Assembly (NCBI GenBank): GCA_035998495.1
Contig: DASYHP010000021.1
Span: 1 to 64,000 of the forward strand
Source: Mesorhizobium_B sp035998495
GTDB lineage: Bacteria; Pseudomonadota; Alphaproteobacteria; Rhizobiales; Rhizobiaceae
DNA length: 64,000 bases
Reading direction: 5' to 3'
The notes below the pieces were generated by a model that was not told where the DNA came from, did no database searches, and saw nothing but the letters and a program-made list of their open reading frames with translations. Below are positions 59,164 to 64,000 of this stretch, piece after piece (the stretch's first letter is position 1; each line of letters opens with the position of its first letter). A program made the position numbers and the translations under genes.

Positions 59164-60285
59164 ATGCGGGTCGCGGTCGCCGGCGGCTCAATCGGCGGGC
59201 TCGCGGCTGCGACGGCGCTGCGGTCCGTTGGGTGCGCGGTCGAGGTGTACGAGCGCACGCCGCACCAGATGACGAGCCGAGGGGCTGGCATCGTCGTTCA
59301 GCCCGCGCTGACGGCGCTCCTGTCAAAGGTGGGCGCGCCGCCGCTGCCGACCACAAGCTGTGCGCACCGCAACTACCTCTCGCCCAATGGCGGCGGGCTG
59401 AGCCCTATGCCGCAGCGCTTCACGTCTTGGGAAGCAATCTACCGCACCCTGCTCGCGGCGCTCCCAGGCGAGTCATACCACCTGGGCGTCGAGGTTGGGG
59501 GGTCCGAACACGACGGCGCGGTCGGGCCGGTGTCGGTCCGGCTTCGCGACGGGCGGCGCGCCGATGCAGACCTCCTGGTCTGCGCCGACGGCTGGCGATC
59601 AGCCGCCCGCGCGCGATTGCTACCCGATGTTGCCCCGCGCTACGCCGGCTACATCGCATGGCGCGGGACGCTCGCAGAAGTCGACGCGCCGGGCGACCTC
59701 GTCCGCTTCTTCGACGACCGCTTCACCTTCTCGGACGCGCGCTCGGGTGGGCACGCGCTCTGCTACCTCATCCCTGGCGACGGGGCCCGCACCGCAGCCG
59801 GCCACCGGCGCCTGAACTGGGTGTGGTATGCCCACGTGCCGCAAGGCCCAGAACTCGACCGTATCCTGACGGATCGCTCGGGCGAGCGGCGCACAGGCTC
59901 CGTGTCGCCCGGCCTTTTGGCCGAAGACGTCACGGAGGAGCTGCGCCGCGTCGCCACACGCGAGCTCTACCCGACGTTTGCCGAACTCATCGCGGCGACC
60001 CCGGAACCCTTCGTCCAGGTGATCCTCGACCTCGCCGTGCCGCGCATGCGCTTTGGCCGCGCGTGCTTGGTCGGCGACGCCGCCTTTATCGTCCGGCCGC
60101 ACACCGCGGGCGCGACCGCGAAGGCAGCCGAGGACGCCCTCGCGCTCGCACGCGCCGCCCAGGCGTGGCGGACGGGCGCGCTCGACTCGGAGCTCGCGCG
60201 CTGGGAGGCCGACCAACTCACGGCCGGGCGAGCGATGGTGCATTACGGCGTGGCGCTCGGACAGCGCTTCACGGCGGCTCGGTAG
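59164..60285 (+). CDS. FAD-dependent monooxygenase
   Basis: A 373-residue flavoprotein. MRVAVAGGSIGGLAAATAL binds the ADP part of FAD, DLLVCADGWRSAARARLLP is the DG motif, and RACLVGDAAFIVRPHTAGA the GD motif, as in class A aromatic hydroxylases. HTAGATAKAAEDALAL recalls 2,6-dihydroxypyridine 3-monooxygenase relatives. Substrate unknown. ATG at 59164 was chosen; an ATG at 59140 overlaps the DsbA-like gene. Second gene of the operon. Confidence 0.87.
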   Translation: MRVAVAGGSIGGLAAATALRSVGCAVEVYERTPHQMTSRGAGIVVQPALTALLSKVGAPPLPTTSCAHRNYLSPNGGGLSPMPQRFTSWEAIYRTLLAALPGESYHLGVEVGGSEHDGAVGPVSVRLRDGRRADADLLVCADGWRSAARARLLPDVAPRYAGYIAWRGTLAEVDAPGDLVRFFDDRFTFSDARSGGHALCYLIPGDGARTAAGHRRLNWVWYAHVPQGPELDRILTDRSGERRTGSVSPGLLAEDVTEELRRVATRELYPTFAELIAATPEPFVQVILDLAVPRMRFGRACLVGDAAFIVRPHTAGATAKAAEDALALARAAQAWRTGALDSELARWEADQLTAGRAMVHYGVALGQRFTAAR

Positions 60286-60293
60286 GAGGTCCT

Positions 60294-61586
60294 ATGCTAG
60301 TGAAGCCTGCAAACGGTGAGTTTTCGGAGTTCGGAGGTGCCGCAAAGGTGCGGCTCTTCGGCCAGGCGCATAGTGCTGAGGCCTACGCGATCCGCGACTT
60401 CCTTATGCGATCGGTCGTCGAATTCGAGTGGATCGAGCTCACCTGCGACGACGATTGCCACGAGCAACTCGGACTGCCCGAGCTCGCCAACGTGCGGTTG
60501 CCTGTGGTCGAGCTGCCAGACCGGGCGCGCCTGTTCGCGCCCTCGCTACGCGAGATCGCGGACCGGCTGGGCTGGGTAACGCAGCCGCGCCTGCGCGAGT
60601 ACGACCTCTCCATCTATGGCGCGGGTCCGGCCGGGCTGTCGGCGGCGGTTTATGCAGCGTCCGAGGGGCTGCGCGTAGTGCTTATCGAGCGCCACGCAGT
60701 TGGCGGCCAGGCCGGAGCGAGCTCGATGATCGAGAACTACATGGGCTTCCCGCGTGGCATCGGCGGCGCGGACCTCGCTGAGCGCGCACGCCAGCAAGCG
60801 GTGAAGTTCGGCTGCGAGCTCTTGATGATGCGGGAGGGAATCAAGGCCGAGTTCCGCGACAACCGCATCTACGTCGACATGGCGGACGGGTCAAAGATGG
60901 TGGCGCGTGCCAACATCTGCGCGACAGGCGTCGAGTGGCGGCGACTCGACCTTCCCAACGAGCGCCGTTTCCTGGGCGTCGGTCTATACTACGGCGCCGG
61001 CGCGAGCGAGGCGCCGATGTGCGGGGGCGAGCACGTTTACGTGGTGGGCGGCGGCAACTCGGCCGGCCAGGCGGTGATGCACCTGGCCGAGCACGCCGCG
61101 CGCGTCACCATGTTGGTGCGAGGTCCCGACCTCGCCGCCTCCCTCTCAACCTACCTCATCGAGCGCATCGCGAAGACACCGAACGTGGAGGTGGCTTACA
61201 ACGTCGAGGTGGTCGCCCTCGAGGGCGACGAGGGTCTGCGCCGCGTCGGGCTGATGGATGGTGAGAGCGGCGACGGACATTGGATCGACACGCGCCGGCT
61301 GTTCGTATGCATCGGCGGCGTCCCTCATACCGAATGGGCGAAGGATACAGGCATTGCCCGCGACCGCAACGGCTTCCTGATCACCGGCCCAGACCTGCTG
61401 CGTGACGGCAGGCGGCCCGAGACCTGGTCGCTCGAGCGCACCCCGTTCTTCCTGGAGACGAGCGTTCCCGGCTCGTTCGCGGCCGGCGACGTGCGCCACA
61501 ACTCCGTCAAGCGTGTCGCCTCAGCCGTCGGTGAGGGTGCGATGGCCGTGACGTTCGCCCACCGCTACCTCGCGGAGACTGCCTGA
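60294..61586 (+). CDS. Thioredoxin-reductase-like flavoprotein with N-terminal thioredoxin-fold domain
   Basis: A 430-residue protein. The first ~95 residues (KVRLFGQAHSAEAYAIRDFL) look like a glutaredoxin/thioredoxin-fold domain, without a CxxC. The TrxR part has an FAD site IYGAGPAGLSAAVYAASEG (near 108) and an NADPH site VYVVGGGNSAGQAVMHLAEH (near 247). The redox CxxC of true thioredoxin reductase is absent; only GASEAPMCGGEHV is seen at its place. It belongs to the TrxR-like oxidoreductases that lack the disulfide. GGAGG precedes the ATG; eight bases separate it from the monooxygenase gene. Confidence 0.88.
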   Translation: MLVKPANGEFSEFGGAAKVRLFGQAHSAEAYAIRDFLMRSVVEFEWIELTCDDDCHEQLGLPELANVRLPVVELPDRARLFAPSLREIADRLGWVTQPRLREYDLSIYGAGPAGLSAAVYAASEGLRVVLIERHAVGGQAGASSMIENYMGFPRGIGGADLAERARQQAVKFGCELLMMREGIKAEFRDNRIYVDMADGSKMVARANICATGVEWRRLDLPNERRFLGVGLYYGAGASEAPMCGGEHVYVVGGGNSAGQAVMHLAEHAARVTMLVRGPDLAASLSTYLIERIAKTPNVEVAYNVEVVALEGDEGLRRVGLMDGESGDGHWIDTRRLFVCIGGVPHTEWAKDTGIARDRNGFLITGPDLLRDGRRPETWSLERTPFFLETSVPGSFAAGDVRHNSVKRVASAVGEGAMAVTFAHRYLAETA

Positions 61587-61739
61587 GGAGCGCGAGTACA
61601 GCCCGCTGAGGAGGGTTGCGCGCATCAGAGCCCCTGAGACAGCGAACATGCATCGGACCGTGTGGATGATGAGCATGGGACGGAGCACCTGCCCACGAGA
61701 ATGGGCAGCTTGCAACTTGCAAGGTGAGAAGGGTCAACA

Positions 61740-62663
61740 GTGGAAATCAGAGCCCTCCGGACCTTTCTAGCGGTAGCACAAGCTGCAGGGTTCCGTCGGG
61801 CAGCGGCTCAGCTGAGTCTGCGGCAGTCCGTCGTCAGCAAACGCGTTCGCGACCTTGAGGATGAGCTTGGTGTATCACTGTTCGAGCGGACCGCAGGCGG
61901 AGCACGACTCACGGATGCCGGCGATCGATTCGAAGTTGATGCTCGTGCTTTCCTTGCCCAGCTCGACGATGCCGTCCTATTCATCAAAGCCAGCGGTCAT
62001 GTGAGCCAGGGCCGGCTGCGCATCGGCTTGTCTGGCTCGCTATCCTCAGGCTTCCCGCGACTTCTCTTGAGCACGTGGGTGCGTGAGCACCCGTCGGTGA
62101 AGCTGGAATTCAGGGAATGTGGGCCCCGCGAGCTGGTTCGCAGGATCAACAACCGGCAAATCGATGTAACGCTTCTGACGGCTTCAAAGCCACCTCTCGG
62201 TTGTGACTCGGTCCCGCTTTTCAACGCTCATCTTTTTGCCGCTGTTTCGCGTGAAGATACCATCGGCCAGCTTGCTGAGGTGCCGTTCGAGGCGCTTGCA
62301 GAGCAACGCTTCATCGTGAGTCGGGGCGGGTTTGGACCGGAGTTTCACAATCTGCTGGTGAAGCGCCTGTCGGACCTAGGCTTCAGCCCAGAGATCGAGG
62401 TCGTCGATGTTGAACGAGAGGCTCTTGTAACGCTGGTGGGTCTTGGCTTAGGCGCGACCTTGGTCTCCGATCCTTCGACGGGTGTAAGCTACCCAGGGGT
62501 CGCCTTTGTTCGGATCTCCGGTGAGGCCCTGCCAGTCAACGCCGTCTACTCACCAGATAACGATAATCCTGCACTCAGGCGTTTTCTGAGCCTTGCACGC
62601 GTCCTGGCGAAGCAGCAGGCATGCGGCGGCGCGCTTTGGAGAACGCCCGGTCTGTCGCCATGA
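61740..62663 (+). CDS. LysR family transcriptional regulator
   Basis: A 307-residue regulator starting at GTG. The winged HTH EIRALRTFLAVAQAAGFRRA with AAQLSLRQSVVSKRVRDLED is at residues 2-45, followed by a periplasmic-binding-like effector domain. It follows the redox operon by 153 bases in the same direction. Its 3' end overlaps the antisense DUF2274 gene by 89 bases. Confidence 0.9.
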   Translation: MEIRALRTFLAVAQAAGFRRAAAQLSLRQSVVSKRVRDLEDELGVSLFERTAGGARLTDAGDRFEVDARAFLAQLDDAVLFIKASGHVSQGRLRIGLSGSLSSGFPRLLLSTWVREHPSVKLEFRECGPRELVRRINNRQIDVTLLTASKPPLGCDSVPLFNAHLFAAVSREDTIGQLAEVPFEALAEQRFIVSRGGFGPEFHNLLVKRLSDLGFSPEIEVVDVEREALVTLVGLGLGATLVSDPSTGVSYPGVAFVRISGEALPVNAVYSPDNDNPALRRFLSLARVLAKQQACGGALWRTPGLSP

Positions 62664-62832
62664 AGCGCGTGACCATGGGCGCAATGAGCTGACCGGGTTC
62701 AGCAGGCTGCCCCGTCTCCGCGGAGAGCACCTCGGAATAGGCAACGAGGGCGCGGTGAACAGCTGCAGGCAGATCCACAGTAAGCCGAACCGGCTTTTCG
62801 TCCACCAGCGGCCCGAGTTTAAGCTTCGTCAT
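62575..62832 (-). CDS. DUF2274 family protein of a conjugation locus
   Basis: An 85-residue protein with TKLKLGPLVDEKPVRLTVDL and VHRALVAYSEVLSAETGQ, the DUF2274 signature, a ribbon-helix-helix-like small protein. In alphaproteobacterial trb operons it follows trbI, as here (9 bases). Function unknown, possibly a regulator of transfer. It overlaps the LysR gene antisense. Confidence 0.85.
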   Translation of the reverse strand: MTKLKLGPLVDEKPVRLTVDLPAAVHRALVAYSEVLSAETGQPAEPGQLIAPMVTRFMATDRAFSKARRRMPAASPGRVQGSENA

Positions 62833-62841
62833 CACGCCGCC

Positions 62842-64000
62842 TCAGCTGCTGTAAGGTTCAAGGATCACATCACGGGTAACGATCACCCGTACCGGGAACC
62901 CCGGCCGGACCGTCAGTGTCGGCTGGATGTCCAGCGATCGCCCCATCAGCTGTTCGCCAATCTGGTCGACGCCATCAGCGCTCCCACGCCTGATGGCGCT
63001 GATCAGCTCGTCCTCGTCCTGGCTCGAGCCAAACTGCGAGCCGATGCTCATTAGCGTGGAGACAAGTGCTGCCCGGAACACTTGGCCCCCGTGGTTGTCG
63101 ATCTCGTCCTCCAGCCCAGCAAAGCCCGAGGGATCCGCACCCGGCTGGCGTTCCAGCACGATCGAGCGCCCGTCCGGCATGATGAGGCGGTTCCACACCA
63201 GAAATGCACGTCGCTGCCCGAACGCGACCTGTGCGTCGTACTGGCCGATCAGGCGCCCGCCCTGCGGGATCAAAAGCACGCGTCCCGTCGGGCTGTCATA
63301 GACGTTTTCGGTAACCTGCGCCGTCACCTGGCCAGGGAGATCGGAACGCAGACCGGTCATAAGGGCCGCCGGGATCACGGCTCCCGCCTGGAGAACATAG
63401 GGGCTCGCCGGCGCCTGCACGCGATCGGGACTGACGGTGCGCCGATCGGCAGGGGCATTCAGGAAAGCGAGCCGTCGCTCGTTCTCGGTCTGCTGGCCAT
63501 CCTCTTGCCCGAGGCCACGAGGAGAGAATGCGTCAACCGCAGGCGTGGGCCGCTGAGACCTCTCGTCACTCACAGCCGGCGCAGTCGCGGCTTCCCCTCG
63601 TGTGTCGGACGCGAACAGCTCGCTCAAGCGCGCGGCCTCCCGTTCCTGGGCAAGGCGTCGTCGCTCTTCAGCAAGGCGCTGCGCTTCGGGATCCGGATGC
63701 GATGGAGTGGACTCGGGCGGTGCGACTGGTTCGGGCTCTACGCCAGCCTTGCGCATGGGACGTCCAAGGTCGCCCGGCAAGGGTGGGCCAAGCTCGGGCA
63801 CATCCTTTGGCAGCTCCGTGTAGTCGCGCGGCAGCCGCCTGAGTTCGTCGGCTTCCGGTATGTTGTTCGTCCGGTAGAGCTCGCCTGAGCCCGATCCATT
63901 GCCGCCCGGCTGTAGCGCCCAGATCAGCGCGAAGCTGAGCACCAGGGCCATCGAGGCGGAAAGGCCGGCCAGCACACGGCGCGAGATGCGCACCACACGC
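62842..64000 (-). CDS. trbI: Conjugal transfer protein TrbI (VirB10 family), 5' end beyond the window
   Basis: At least 385 residues. A membrane segment (LAGLSASMALVLSFALIWAL) is followed by a Pro/Glu-rich periplasmic linker and the VirB10/TrbI C-terminal domain (SPYVLQAGAVIPAALMTGLR, LLIPQGGRLIGQYDAQVAFG, RPGFPVRVIVTRDVILEPY). TrbI spans both membranes and links the type IV secretion core to energy supply. The frame is open to the window end; a GTG at 63996 is not the real start, since relatives have more residues before the membrane segment. Confidence 0.92.
   Translation of the reverse strand, partial: RVVRISRRVLAGLSASMALVLSFALIWALQPGGNGSGSGELYRTNNIPEADELRRLPRDYTELPKDVPELGPPLPGDLGRPMRKAGVEPEPVAPPESTPSHPDPEAQRLAEERRRLAQEREAARLSELFASDTRGEAATAPAVSDERSQRPTPAVDAFSPRGLGQEDGQQTENERRLAFLNAPADRRTVSPDRVQAPASPYVLQAGAVIPAALMTGLRSDLPGQVTAQVTENVYDSPTGRVLLIPQGGRLIGQYDAQVAFGQRRAFLVWNRLIMPDGRSIVLERQPGADPSGFAGLEDEIDNHGGQVFRAALVSTLMSIGSQFGSSQDEDELISAIRRGSADGVDQIGEQLMGRSLDIQPTLTVRPGFPVRVIVTRDVILEPYSS

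Noticed and set aside
1..64000. CRISPR array
   Set aside because: No regularly spaced identical direct repeats with unique spacers were seen; tandem signals in 32.6-41.6 kb are protein-coding repeats.

Overview
The window is GC-rich DNA from an alphaproteobacterium, most likely of the Hyphomicrobiales (Rhizobiales) type. The basis is the gene content and order (leuD-ridA-leuB, asd, argG, ffh-chorismate mutase-rpsP, a DUF1236/SH3 envelope protein, YbbN-like thioredoxin, ProX) and intergenic palindromes of the kind common in that order. The species cannot be fixed from the sequence alone.

Region 1 (1-22.5 kb) is ordinary chromosome. It holds amino-acid biosynthesis (asd, leuB, leuD, argG), translation and protein targeting (rpsP, ffh, rlmN, ProX), transport (MATE, LysE-type), envelope and stress proteins (lytic transglycosylase, SH3/DUF1236, two zinc peptidases, LON-domain protein, YbbN-like thioredoxin) and small conserved proteins. 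Several pairs are translationally coupled by 4-base overlaps: leuD/ridA, rlmN/membrane protein, ffh/chorismate mutase.

Region 2 (22.57-57.63 kb) is an integrated genomic island of about 35 kb. It sits in the 3' end of a tRNA-Gly(GCC) gene. The last 47 bases of the tRNA region recur at 57,580-57,626 with one mismatch, and a P4-type tyrosine integrase lies just inside the right end. The left end carries a probable excision and replication module: an AlpA-like DNA-binding protein, a candidate HUH-type initiator, a DUF927 ATPase and an iteron-like site. Next come small accessory genes, then a 2,985-residue Ca-binding repeat protein in an operon with DUF3592 and TPR membrane proteins. An IS5-family copy and a serine resolvase follow. 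After them is a divergent pair: an AIPR-family abortive-infection-like protein and a reverse transcriptase, separated by about 470 structured non-coding bases. Beside the integrase, three copies of a ~97-bp repeat bracket two-gene blocks (uracil-DNA-glycosylase-like + DUF429; GIY-YIG nuclease + pRiA4b ORF-3-like). No capsid, terminase or relaxase gene was recognised, so the island looks like a satellite or mobilizable element carrying defence cargo.

Region 3 (57.63-64 kb) lies beyond the right attachment copy. It has an HxlR regulator divergent from a redox operon (DsbA-like, FAD monooxygenase, thioredoxin-reductase-like), then a LysR regulator, then DUF2274 and TrbI. The last two are conjugation genes, so a second element, probably an ICE, seems to sit in tandem and to run off the window.

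The strongest candidates for something undescribed are the AIPR/reverse-transcriptase locus with its structured spacer, the repeat-bracketed cassettes beside the integrase, and the giant repeat protein operon.
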